Assembly (NCBI RefSeq): GCF_004122105.1
Contig: NZ_SBKN01000006.1
Coordinates: 1-64,000, forward strand
DNA length: 64,000 nucleotides
Direction of reading: 5' to 3'
Origin: Flavobacterium stagni
GTDB lineage: Bacteria > Bacteroidota > Bacteroidia > Flavobacteriales > Flavobacteriaceae
Shown: one piece after another, positions 25,384 through 32,407 of the stretch
Numbering within the stretch: position 1 is the first letter of the stretch
How the letters are laid out: each line of letters starts with the position of its first letter
The notes under the pieces: model-generated
What the model saw: the letters and a program-made list of their open reading frames with translations, nothing else
What the model was told of the DNA's origin: nothing
Databases searched by the model: none
Program-made: the position numbers and the translations under genes

Positions 25384-26337
25384 ATGAAAAAATACGAAAA
25401 TACAGGAAGTAAAGATACCCGCTCTGGATTTGGAGCTGGGATGACCGAATTGGGTCAGACAAACGAAAATGTAGTCGCTTTATGTGCCGATTTAATTGGC
25501 TCGTTAAAGTTTGATGATTTCAAAAAAAATCACCCGGAGCGCTTTTTCCAAATTGGAATTGCAGAAGCCAACATGATTGGTATTGCAGCGGGAATGACGA
25601 TTGGTGGAAAGATTCCGTTTACGGGAACGTTTGCCAATTTCTCTACCGGACGTGTGTACGATCAAATTCGTCAATCGGTAGCGTACTCGGATAAAAATGT
25701 AAAAATCTGTGCTTCGCATGCGGGATTAACGTTGGGCGAAGACGGTGCAACTCACCAGATATTAGAAGATATTGGGTTGATGAAAATGCTTCCGGGCATG
25801 ACAGTAATCAATACCTGTGACTATAACCAAACAAAAGCGGCGACCATCGCCTTGGCAGATCACCACGGTCCGGCCTATTTGCGTTTTGGTCGTCCGGTAG
25901 TACCGAATTTCACTCCTGCGGACGAACCTTTCATTATTGGGAAAGCGATTTTGTTGAATGAAGGAACGGACGTAACCATTATTGCTACTGGCCATTTGGT
26001 TTGGGAAGCTTTGGTGGCAGCAGAAGCTTTGGAAGCGAAAGGAATTTCGGCCGAAGTGATCAACATTCACACCATCAAACCACTGGATGAAGAAGCGATT
26101 TTGAAATCGGTGGCCAAAACCGGTTGTGTGGTTACGGCAGAAGAACACAATATGTTGGGCGGTTTGGGCGAAAGTGTAGCCCGTACCTTGAGTTTGAATC
26201 ATCCTGCTCCCCAAGAATTTGTTGCGGTACAAGATTCGTTTGGCGAAAGTGGTACTCCTGAACAATTGATGGAGAAATACGGCTTGAACAGCGCTTCGAT
26301 TGTGGCCGCTTGTGAAAAAGTAATGACTCGAAAATAA
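25384..26337 (+). CDS. Transketolase, C-terminal subunit
   Basis: 317 residues from ATG 25384, preferred over 25360 because the family motif starts with KKYENTGSKDTRSGFGAG. It supplies the pyrimidine-binding half and the C-terminal domain. IGIAEANMIGIAAGM and the catalytic Glu segment are conserved, as are FTGTFANFS and SHAGLTLGEDGATHQ. The gap from the N-terminal subunit gene is 13 bases, so both halves are made from one message. A terminator follows the stop at once. Confidence 0.93.
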   Translation: MKKYENTGSKDTRSGFGAGMTELGQTNENVVALCADLIGSLKFDDFKKNHPERFFQIGIAEANMIGIAAGMTIGGKIPFTGTFANFSTGRVYDQIRQSVAYSDKNVKICASHAGLTLGEDGATHQILEDIGLMKMLPGMTVINTCDYNQTKAATIALADHHGPAYLRFGRPVVPNFTPADEPFIIGKAILLNEGTDVTIIATGHLVWEALVAAEALEAKGISAEVINIHTIKPLDEEAILKSVAKTGCVVTAEEHNMLGGLGESVARTLSLNHPAPQEFVAVQDSFGESGTPEQLMEKYGLNSASIVAACEKVMTRK

Positions 26338-26354
26338 TTCGATCACAGGTATAC

Positions 26355-26384
26355 AAAAAAGGCTCCCTATGGGGAGCCTTTTTT
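26355..26384 (+). terminator. Terminator after transketolase
   Basis: GGCTCCC (26361-26367) pairs with GGGAGCC (26372-26378) across a TATG loop, with A6 in front and T6 behind. Confidence 0.9.
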
Positions 26385-26392
26385 ATTGATTG

Positions 26393-26445
26393 GCATTTGG
26401 GTATGTAGAGAAAGACAATTATGTTTCTCTACATACCCAAAGTGC
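26393..26445. repeat. 53-base palindrome of unknown role
   Basis: A perfect 17-bp stem (26397-26413 with 26424-26440, core GGGTATGTAGAGAAA) has a 10-base loop and is extended by four more pairs past a one-base bulge. No T tract follows on either strand, so it is not an ordinary terminator. It lies between the transketolase terminator and the tRNA-Thr region. Confidence 0.6.
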
Positions 26446-26450
26446 AAAAA

Positions 26451-26498
26451 AAAAGGAACACTATTGTGTTCCTTTTAAACTGAGCCGATGGAGGGACT
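26451..26498 (-). repeat. Duplicate of tRNA-Thr 3' end plus terminator
   Basis: Nearly identical to 26551-26597: a hairpin (AGGAACAC...GTGTTCCT), AAACTGA and the last roughly 16 bases of the tRNA-Thr gene. The copies differ by two small changes (loop ATT/AAT, one T fewer). Beyond it, TTCCCGAATCC replaces the rest of the tRNA, so this is only the 3' fragment. The duplicate hairpin is a minus-strand terminator like the genuine one. Confidence 0.75.
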
Positions 26499-26550
26499 TC
26501 CCGAATCCACTGCGTTCCTCGGGATAAACTTCTCGTCCTAGATGAAATAA

Positions 26551-26575
26551 AAAAGGAACACTAATGTGTTCCTTT
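26551..26575 (-). terminator. Terminator of tRNA-Thr
   Basis: The AGGAACAC...GTGTTCCT hairpin lies 7-8 bases past the tRNA 3' end. On the minus strand it is followed by T6. Confidence 0.75.
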
Positions 26576-26581
26576 AAACTG

Positions 26582-26655
26582 AGCCGATGGAGGGACTCGA
26601 ACCCACGACCTGCTGATTACAAATCAGCTGCTCTAGCCAGCTGAGCTACACCGGC
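26582..26655 (-). tRNA. tRNA-Thr (anticodon TGT)
   Basis: On the minus strand the 74-base cloverleaf starts GCCGGTGTAGCTC and ends CATCGGCT. The acceptor stem pairs 7 of 7 with one G-U. The anticodon stem GCTGA/TCAGC holds the loop TTTGTAA, giving anticodon TGT (complement of 26619-26621), which reads ACA codons. The T arm has GTTCGAGTC. CCA is not encoded. The 3' end is duplicated about 100 bases further on (26451-26498). Confidence 0.96.
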
Positions 26656-26669
26656 GGTATTCAGTGGTG

Positions 26670-26700
26670 CAAATATAAAAGTGAAATTTAATTCTCCAAA
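26670..26700 (-). promoter_or_regulatory. tRNA-Thr promoter
   Basis: On the minus strand TTTG (26700-26697), then exactly 19 bases, then TATATTTG (26677-26670): a perfect Bacteroidota promoter placed 14 bases before the tRNA 5' end. Confidence 0.85.
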
Positions 26701-26733
26701 ATTATTTGACCACTTTTTTGGAAAAAAATTTGC

Positions 26734-27000
26734 TTATAATGCGTTGATTTTATCAACCAATTGATTAGCAGTTGCTTCCAATGCTGTATTAATTTGCTTG
26801 AAATGTGCTTTTTTATTTTCCACATTTTTAGCATTTACTTGGGTCATTAAGTCGTCAAAAGCCACTAACGCCTCAGTAATAATCATTTGAGTCGGTTCTG
26901 TAGGTTTACCTGCAGTTGTCATTTCCAATAAATAAACCGCTTCGATGATATCACCCAATACGTAGTTAATGTCTTTTTTTAAGTTTCTTACACTTGCCAT
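26734..27000 (-). CDS. Small conserved protein, helical, unknown function
   Basis: 88 residues, predicted mostly alpha-helical, with no membrane span or signal. It starts MASVRNLKKDINYVLGDIIE. Small proteins of this look are common in Flavobacteriaceae next to housekeeping genes, but I do not know a function. A TAACTTTG -7 box (27034-27027) sits 26 bases upstream, supporting expression from its own promoter. Downstream lies the tRNA-Thr gene on the same strand. Confidence 0.75.
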   Translation of the reverse strand: MASVRNLKKDINYVLGDIIEAVYLLEMTTAGKPTEPTQMIITEALVAFDDLMTQVNAKNVENKKAHFKQINTALEATANQLVDKINAL

Positions 27001-27026
27001 AACGCGTTGTATTTTTAAATTTTGTG

Positions 27027-27034
27027 CAAAGTTA
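27027..27034 (-). promoter_or_regulatory. -7 box of the 88-residue protein gene
   Basis: On the minus strand TAACTTTG matches TAnnTTTG, 26 bases ahead of the ATG at 27000. No -33 box was recognised. Confidence 0.45.
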
Positions 27035-27055
27035 AGGATTATCTTCGGATTGGAG

Positions 27056-28018
27056 TTAGGAAATTGTGATTTCTAACAATTCGGCATTTCCCTCTAACTG
27101 AACTGGTCCGAGACCAGCGGGGAGTAAGACCGTCATTCCCTTTTTGATTTCCATTGTTCCCTCAGCATACTTTAGTTCCACAGTTCCTTCAACCACCATC
27201 AGAACGGTAAATGTTTCATCGGATTGGTTCACCATAGCCTTTCCTTGGAGTGGCAGTATTGCTGTGGTAAAGTAAGGACAATCGACCATAACATTGGAAG
27301 TATTGGCTACTTTACTGTAGGTTTTTTTACTTGCCGTTTTTTGATAATTGATGGCATCCAATGCCAATTCCGTGTGCAATTCCCGCAAATTACCTTGGTC
27401 ATCGCGTCGATCAAAATCGTAGATACGGTATGTAATATCCGAAGTTTGTTGAATTTCAGCAATCAACGCACCCGCACCGATGGCATGAACTGTTCCCGTT
27501 TCCAGAAAGAAAACATCGCCTTTTTGTACGGGATGTTTTACCAACAAATCAACTACTTGATGATTATCTACTGCTGCTTGATAGGCTTGCAAATTGGAAT
27601 CTTCTTTAAATCCTACGATTAATTCCGTGCCCGAATCCGCTTGCATCACGTACCACATTTCCGTTTTACCAAAAGAATTGTGCCGTTCTTTGGCTAAAGC
27701 ATCATTGGGATGGACTTGAATGGATAAATCCTCTCGCGCATCAAGAAATTTGAATAATAAAGGAAATTGAGTTCCAAATTGGGCGACCACTTTCTTTCCT
27801 AAAACCGCTTCTGGGTTGGATGCCACTACAGCATTCAAATCGTTTCCAGCTAAAACACCATTGGCCACCACGCTTACATCACCCGGCACAGTGGATAGTT
27901 CCCAACTTTCTCCTGAGATTTCTGAAACTATAGGTTTGTGTAAAAGGTCGCGCAATTTTGTTCCGCCCCAAATGCGTTCTTTGATAATGGGTTCGAATAA
28001 CAAAGGATACCAATTCAT
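27056..28018 (-). CDS. manA: Type I mannose-6-phosphate isomerase
   Basis: 320 residues. The zinc enzyme interconverts fructose-6-P and mannose-6-P, feeding GDP-mannose and related sugars for surface glycans. The start EPIIKERIWGGTKL and the metal-site segments IQVHPNDALAKERH and FFLETGTVHAIGAG are characteristic. The C-terminal cupin-like half is present. The length fits the short bacterial type. A -7 box (28043-28036) supports its own transcription. Its product would supply the sugar locus at 48969-64000. Confidence 0.9.
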   Translation of the reverse strand: MNWYPLLFEPIIKERIWGGTKLRDLLHKPIVSEISGESWELSTVPGDVSVVANGVLAGNDLNAVVASNPEAVLGKKVVAQFGTQFPLLFKFLDAREDLSIQVHPNDALAKERHNSFGKTEMWYVMQADSGTELIVGFKEDSNLQAYQAAVDNHQVVDLLVKHPVQKGDVFFLETGTVHAIGAGALIAEIQQTSDITYRIYDFDRRDDQGNLRELHTELALDAINYQKTASKKTYSKVANTSNVMVDCPYFTTAILPLQGKAMVNQSDETFTVLMVVEGTVELKYAEGTMEIKKGMTVLLPAGLGPVQLEGNAELLEITIS

Positions 28019-28035
28019 AGAAAAAATATAATGGG

Positions 28036-28043
28036 CAAAAATA
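28036..28043 (-). promoter_or_regulatory. manA -7 box
   Basis: On the minus strand TATTTTTG matches TAnnTTTG and ends 17 bases before the manA ATG. -33 box unclear. Confidence 0.45.
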
Positions 28044-28076
28044 AAGGGTTTATTGCATTCCCCCTAAAAAATGAAG

Positions 28077-28532
28077 TTAAACCTTCTTTTTCAAAAAAGC
28101 CAAAGCGCGTTCCATATGGCCGCTTCCGCTGATAGAGTCAAAGATATAATGTACTTTTTGATCCAAACCGATCACGTAGGTGGCACGACCTTCAACAAAT
28201 CCAAGTAAATCATTGGGCACACCAAAAAGTCGGCGAATTGTTTTTTTGGTATCGGCTAAAAGAATAAAGGGCAATTGAAATTTGGATTGGAATTTGACAT
28301 GGGAAGTTACCCCATCCGAACTCACGCCGATTACCTCAGCTCCAAGATCTGTAAAATCTTGATAGGCATCGCGAAAGGAACAGGCTTGGGTAGTACAACC
28401 GGGCGTGTCGTCTTTGGGATAGAAATACACGACCAACCATTTTTTACCAAAATAATCTTGGGTGTCAAATGCATTCCCATTGGAATCAATTCCTGAAAAA
28501 TGAGGAACCGTATCACCGACCTTCAATGCCAT
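28077..28532 (-). CDS. bcp: Thioredoxin-dependent thiol peroxidase (BCP/PrxQ type)
   Basis: 151 residues. Reduces peroxides using thioredoxin. The peroxidatic Cys is Cys46 in DDTPGCTTQACSFRD and a resolving Cys (Cys51) lies five residues later, the atypical 2-Cys pattern of PrxQ. The gene lies one base beyond the upstream PTPS-like gene, so it is co-transcribed with idi and that gene. No signal peptide, so cytosolic. Confidence 0.93.
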   Translation of the reverse strand: MALKVGDTVPHFSGIDSNGNAFDTQDYFGKKWLVVYFYPKDDTPGCTTQACSFRDAYQDFTDLGAEVIGVSSDGVTSHVKFQSKFQLPFILLADTKKTIRRLFGVPNDLLGFVEGRATYVIGLDQKVHYIFDSISGSGHMERALAFLKKKV

Positions 28533-28533
28533 A

Positions 28534-28944
28534 TTATTCGCCTTTATAGGTTACAAAATTGCGAGGTGTTTCATATAACACAATTTCTAAATCCTTATCA
28601 ATAGCAATATGAGGACGCAATTTATTCCAAATCACAACCGCAATATTTTCTGCTGTTGGATTCAGATCTTGAAATTCAGGAACGTCAAGGTTTAGGTTTT
28701 TATGATCAAAAGCATCTTCCACCAAGGATTTTACCAAATCAGAAATAATTTTGACATCAATCACATAACCTGTTTCGGGATCGATTTCACCCGTAACCGA
28801 AACGATCAATTCATAATTGTGACCGTGGAAATTGGGATTATTGCATTTGCCAAAAACCAAATCATTTTGCTCCATCGTCCAATCTTTTCGATACAAACGG
28901 TGGGCAGCATTAAAATGAGCTTTTCGAGATACGGTGACGCGCAT
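28534..28944 (-). CDS. 6-pyruvoyltetrahydropterin synthase / QueD family
   Basis: 136 residues. Zinc ligands can be read as His15 (FNAAHRL) and the HGH pair at 40-42. The catalytic Cys34 precedes HGH by five residues (C-N-N-P-N-F-HGH). From memory, QueD proteins for queuosine have CxxxHGH, while C-x5-HGH is typical of the pterin-synthase (PTPS-II) branch. The gene may therefore make a tetrahydropterin and not preQ0. It sits between bcp and idi with one- and two-base gaps. Both functions are possible; a tgt gene is present in this window. Confidence 0.85.
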   Translation of the reverse strand: MRVTVSRKAHFNAAHRLYRKDWTMEQNDLVFGKCNNPNFHGHNYELIVSVTGEIDPETGYVIDVKIISDLVKSLVEDAFDHKNLNLDVPEFQDLNPTAENIAVVIWNKLRPHIAIDKDLEIVLYETPRNFVTYKGE

Positions 28945-28946
28945 GA

Positions 28947-29474
28947 TTATAATTTATGATCTTCTAAATAATGATAAAATTCGTCAAATATGATTTTAAA
29001 CCATACGGTGTAAAGCTCGGGTTGGTTTTTCATGTCTTGACGAATCGCTTCAATATCCATCCATTTCCAACTTTCCACTTCATCCGGATTAATATTGGGT
29101 TCGCCATTATAATACCCAATCATCACATGATCCAATTCATGTTCAGTCAAGCCATTATCAAAAGGCGCTTTATAGATGAAATGAAACAATTCTTTTAGTT
29201 CTGTTACAAACCCCATTTCTTCTTCCAAACGTCGCTTTCCAGCTTCCAAATTGGTTTCACCAGCCCGCTGATGGCTACAACATGTATTCGTCCACAACAA
29301 TGGGGAATGGTATTTATGATGAGCCCGTTGTTGGAGCATGACTTCATTTTTATCATTTAATACAAAAACAGAAAATGCACGATGCAAAACGGCTTTCTCA
29401 TGAGCTTCCAACTTATTCATAAGGCCAATGGGCTCGTCGTTGGTATTGACTAATATTACTTGTTCCTCTTTCAT
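28947..29474 (-). CDS. idi: Isopentenyl-diphosphate delta-isomerase, type I
   Basis: 175 residues. Nudix-fold enzyme that interconverts IPP and DMAPP for isoprenoid synthesis. The catalytic Cys66 lies in WTNTCCSHQ, the Nudix-like helix in EAGKRRLEEEMGF, and the second catalytic Glu region near WKWM. Length is normal. It is the first gene of an idi-PTPS-bcp unit. A TATTTTTG -7 box is 16 bases upstream. Confidence 0.94.
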   Translation of the reverse strand: MKEEQVILVNTNDEPIGLMNKLEAHEKAVLHRAFSVFVLNDKNEVMLQQRAHHKYHSPLLWTNTCCSHQRAGETNLEAGKRRLEEEMGFVTELKELFHFIYKAPFDNGLTEHELDHVMIGYYNGEPNINPDEVESWKWMDIEAIRQDMKNQPELYTVWFKIIFDEFYHYLEDHKL

Positions 29475-29490
29475 AATGTATGGTCGTGTT

Positions 29491-29498
29491 CAAAAATA
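29491..29498 (-). promoter_or_regulatory. idi operon -7 box
   Basis: On the minus strand TATTTTTG matches TAnnTTTG, 16 bases before the idi ATG. No clear -33 box. Confidence 0.45.
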
Positions 29499-29605
29499 CA
29501 ATAAATATTGGGGATATGTGGGAAACATAAAAGAACAACCGTTAAACTTTCCTTAAACCCAAACCGCAAGTAAACTAAACTACATTTTAAAACGTAAATC
29601 CTATT

Positions 29606-29613
29606 TAACTTTG
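29606..29613 (+). promoter_or_regulatory. msrBA -7 box
   Basis: TAACTTTG matches TAnnTTTG and ends 21 bases before the ATG at 29635. A TTTT run is seen 17 bases upstream as a weak -33 element. Confidence 0.5.
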
Positions 29614-29634
29614 TAGCACTAAGAACGACAATCT

Positions 29635-30741
29635 ATGAAACCACTGTATTATTTTGTAACATTGTGTATGCTTTTCACACTAACAGCTTGTGGTCAGTCC
29701 CAACCTAAAAAGTCGAAAGCATCCAAAAATTCAACCATGGAAAATGTAATTCAAAAACCGGAAAATCCCTACTATTCAAACACTGATACGGCCAAATTGA
29801 CCTTAACAGATGCTGAATGGAAAAAAGTTTTACCACCGGATTTGTATGAAGTGGCGCGACACGCGGACACGGAACGCGCATTTACCGGTGCGATGTGGAA
29901 AAGTGAAACCAAGGGCACTTATTATTGTGCTGCCTGTGGTAATAAATTATTTCGTTCCAATCAAAAATTTGTCAGCAGCTGTGGCTGGCCCAGTTTTTTT
30001 GAACAAGACAACCCAAAAAGCATTTGGTTTCGCCCTGATAACTCTTACGGCATGCAACGTGTTGAGGCGTTATGCAGCCGTTGTGATAGTCATTTAGGTC
30101 ATTTATTTGACGACGGTCCCGAGCCTACAGGCAAGCGTTATTGCATGAATGCCGTATCATTGGATTTTGTTCCCGATGCTGCTGAGATTGCCGCACAACA
30201 AAAAACCTTAGTTTTTGGAGGCGGTTGTTTCTGGTGTATGGAAGCCGTATTTAGTGAGATGCATGGCGTTACAAAAGTCACTTCAGGATATGCTGGAGGT
30301 ACTGTTGAAAATCCGTCGTATGAGGAAGTTTGCACGGGACGAACCGGTGCTGCTGAAGTAATCGAGATTGTTTATAATCCGAATGAAACCAATTTGGACG
30401 AATTGTATCAAGTCTTTTTCACCTTACACGATCCAACTACGCTCAATCGCCAAGGTGCCGATGTAGGTACTCAATATCGTTCGGTTATTTTTTATCAAAA
30501 TGAAGATGAAAAAAAAGAAGCGCAATCGTTGATTGACGAACTGAATTACAAACATGTTTATCCCAATAAGATTGTCACAACGCTGGAACCCTTAAAAAAA
30601 TTCTGGCCTGCCGAAAATTATCATCAAGGATATTTTAAAAACAATAAAGACAAACCGTATTGTCAGTTGGTTGTTCGTCCAAAAGTTGAAAAATTCGAAA
30701 AAGTATTTAAGAATTGGAAGAAAAATAAAGAAGCCCATTAA
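29635..30741 (+). CDS. Lipoprotein MsrB-MsrA methionine sulfoxide reductase fusion
   Basis: 368 residues. A lipoprotein signal (LTACG, Cys19) sends it to the membrane, facing the periplasm. The MsrB domain (about 55-178) has zinc CxxC pairs Cys98/101 and Cys147/150 and catalytic Cys170 (RYCMNAV). The MsrA domain (about 190-345) has GGCFWC with catalytic Cys198 and Cys201. Together they repair R- and S-methionine sulfoxides in envelope proteins. The B-then-A order is the reverse of MsrAB in Neisseria. The stop codon lies in the loop of its own terminator hairpin. Confidence 0.94.
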   Translation: MKPLYYFVTLCMLFTLTACGQSQPKKSKASKNSTMENVIQKPENPYYSNTDTAKLTLTDAEWKKVLPPDLYEVARHADTERAFTGAMWKSETKGTYYCAACGNKLFRSNQKFVSSCGWPSFFEQDNPKSIWFRPDNSYGMQRVEALCSRCDSHLGHLFDDGPEPTGKRYCMNAVSLDFVPDAAEIAAQQKTLVFGGGCFWCMEAVFSEMHGVTKVTSGYAGGTVENPSYEEVCTGRTGAAEVIEIVYNPNETNLDELYQVFFTLHDPTTLNRQGADVGTQYRSVIFYQNEDEKKEAQSLIDELNYKHVYPNKIVTTLEPLKKFWPAENYHQGYFKNNKDKPYCQLVVRPKVEKFEKVFKNWKKNKEAH

Positions 30742-30757
30742 TTTGGGCTTTTTTTAT
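30731..30757 (+). terminator. Terminator overlapping the msrBA stop codon
   Basis: AAGCCCA (30731-30737) pairs with TGGGCTT (30744-30750) with a 6-base loop holding the TAA, followed by T tract. The convergent FAD gene ends at 30754 inside the T tract. Confidence 0.85.
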
Positions 30758-32313
30758 GCTAACGATTCTGCAATTTTTAACGCACATTTTTCTCCATCAA
30801 TGGCGGCAGAAATGATACCGCCTGCATACCCTGCTCCTTCCCCACAAGGATACAATCCTTTGATTTGTAAATGTTCTAATGTATAGGGATCACGCGGAAT
30901 ACGAACGGGTGAGGATGTCCGACTCTCAGGCGCATGCAAAATGGCATCATTGGTAAAATAGCCCTTCATTGATTTTCCAAATTGCACAAACCCTTCGCGC
31001 ATGATTTGGGTTAAAAACGATGGGAAAACTTCGCCCAATTCAACCGATGTAGTACCTGGAACATAAGACGTCTTTGGAATTTCTGCCGATACTTTCTTTT
31101 GGGAAAAATCCATCATACGCTGAGCGGGCACTTTTTGGGTTTGACCCGCCAAACGAAAAGCACGTTGTTCAATATCTTTTTGAAATTCCATTCCCGCTAA
31201 AGGACCATACTTGGCATAAGGTTTAAAATCTTCTAAACGCAATTCAACTACAATCCCTGAATTGGCGGTAGCTTGATCGCGTTTGGAAGGCGACCAACCG
31301 TTGGTTACTACTTCTCCCGGACTCGTGGCACAGGGTGCAATAACGCCTCCCGGACACATGCAAAACGAATACATACCGCGGCCGTTGACTTGCTTCACAA
31401 TGGAATACGGAGCTGGTGGAAGGTAATCACCTCGAAAATCACAGGAATATTGTATTTGATCGATCAAGGTTTGTGGATGTTCGGCGCGCACACCTAAAGC
31501 AAAAGGTTTGGCTTCGATTAGAATTTGTTTTCGATCCAACAACTCAAAAATATCCCGTGCCGAATGTCCCGTTGCTAAAATCAGTTTTTTGGCTTCAATA
31601 CGTTGTCCATTCTGGAGTTCGACCCCTTGCACTTCATTACTCGAAATCAAAATATCAGTTACCCGGGATTCAAACAATACTTCGCCACCAAAATGAATAA
31701 TGGCTTCGCGAATATCTTGAATAATTTGCGGGAGTTTATTGGTACCAATGTGCGGATGCGCTTCCACTAAAATTTCGGGAGAAGCACCAAATCCAACTAA
31801 AAGACGAAGTATCCGATCTACATCGCCCCGTTTTTTGGAGCGGGTATATAATTTACCATCCGAATAGGTTCCGGCACCGCCTTCACCAAAACAATAATTG
31901 GAATCCTCATCGACAATATGATCTCTGTTGATGGCTTTCAAGTCGCGTCGACGGCCGCGCACATCTTTACCCCGTTCGACAACAATGGGTTTGAGTCCTA
32001 ATTCGATTAATTGTAACGCGGCAAACAATCCCGCAGGTCCCGCACCTACAACAATCACTGGGGTTTTGTGGGTTACGTTGGGATAATCGGGCAAATGAAC
32101 TTCTGTGTTTTCGATCACTTCGCCTTCAAAATAAACATTGGCTTTGATGTTGATTTTGATTGCACGTTGACGCGCATCAATACTTCGTTTCAAAACATGG
32201 ACAAATTGAATTTCTGTAGTTGCAACATGCATCATTTGTGCAACCTGTTTTTGCAATAACTCGGGTTGAGCAGCTACTTCGGGAGTGACTTGAAATTGAA
32301 GTTCTCTTGGCAT
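30754..32313 (-). CDS. FAD-dependent dehydrogenase of the COG2509 type
   Basis: 519 residues. The N-terminal part (about 1-85) is a small alpha/beta domain. A Rossmann FAD motif follows, VVGAGPAGLFAALQL near 92-106, then the second nucleotide-binding part and GEGAGYAGGIISAA at the C-terminus. The CFGEGGAGTYSDGKLYTR block is typical of this uncharacterised flavoprotein group. The substrate is unknown. It is convergent with msrBA and divergent from the choice-of-anchor L gene. Confidence 0.85.
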   Translation of the reverse strand: MPRELQFQVTPEVAAQPELLQKQVAQMMHVATTEIQFVHVLKRSIDARQRAIKINIKANVYFEGEVIENTEVHLPDYPNVTHKTPVIVVGAGPAGLFAALQLIELGLKPIVVERGKDVRGRRRDLKAINRDHIVDEDSNYCFGEGGAGTYSDGKLYTRSKKRGDVDRILRLLVGFGASPEILVEAHPHIGTNKLPQIIQDIREAIIHFGGEVLFESRVTDILISSNEVQGVELQNGQRIEAKKLILATGHSARDIFELLDRKQILIEAKPFALGVRAEHPQTLIDQIQYSCDFRGDYLPPAPYSIVKQVNGRGMYSFCMCPGGVIAPCATSPGEVVTNGWSPSKRDQATANSGIVVELRLEDFKPYAKYGPLAGMEFQKDIEQRAFRLAGQTQKVPAQRMMDFSQKKVSAEIPKTSYVPGTTSVELGEVFPSFLTQIMREGFVQFGKSMKGYFTNDAILHAPESRTSSPVRIPRDPYTLEHLQIKGLYPCGEGAGYAGGIISAAIDGEKCALKIAESLA

Positions 32314-32317
32314 AGCG

Positions 32318-32325
32318 CAAAAGTA
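32318..32325 (-). promoter_or_regulatory. -7 box of the FAD dehydrogenase gene
   Basis: On the minus strand TACTTTTG matches TAnnTTTG and ends four bases before the ATG at 32313, which would give a very short leader. Confidence 0.4.
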
Positions 32326-32378
32326 CTACTTTCAATTTGAAATTAATACAACCCGTGAAATCCTACTCAAAAATTGCC

Positions 32379-32386
32379 TATTTTTG
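32379..32386 (+). promoter_or_regulatory. -7 box of the choice-of-anchor L gene
   Basis: TATTTTTG matches TAnnTTTG, 21 bases before the ATG at 32408. The -33 box is weak. Confidence 0.45.
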
Positions 32387-32407
32387 AATTAATAATTTTC
32401 AACAGCC

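Noticed and set aside
25762..26346. 194-codon open frame antisense to transketolase C-terminal gene
   Set aside because: It is a shadow of a well-supported gene, His/Phe/Gln-rich as expected for reverse reading, and has no motif.
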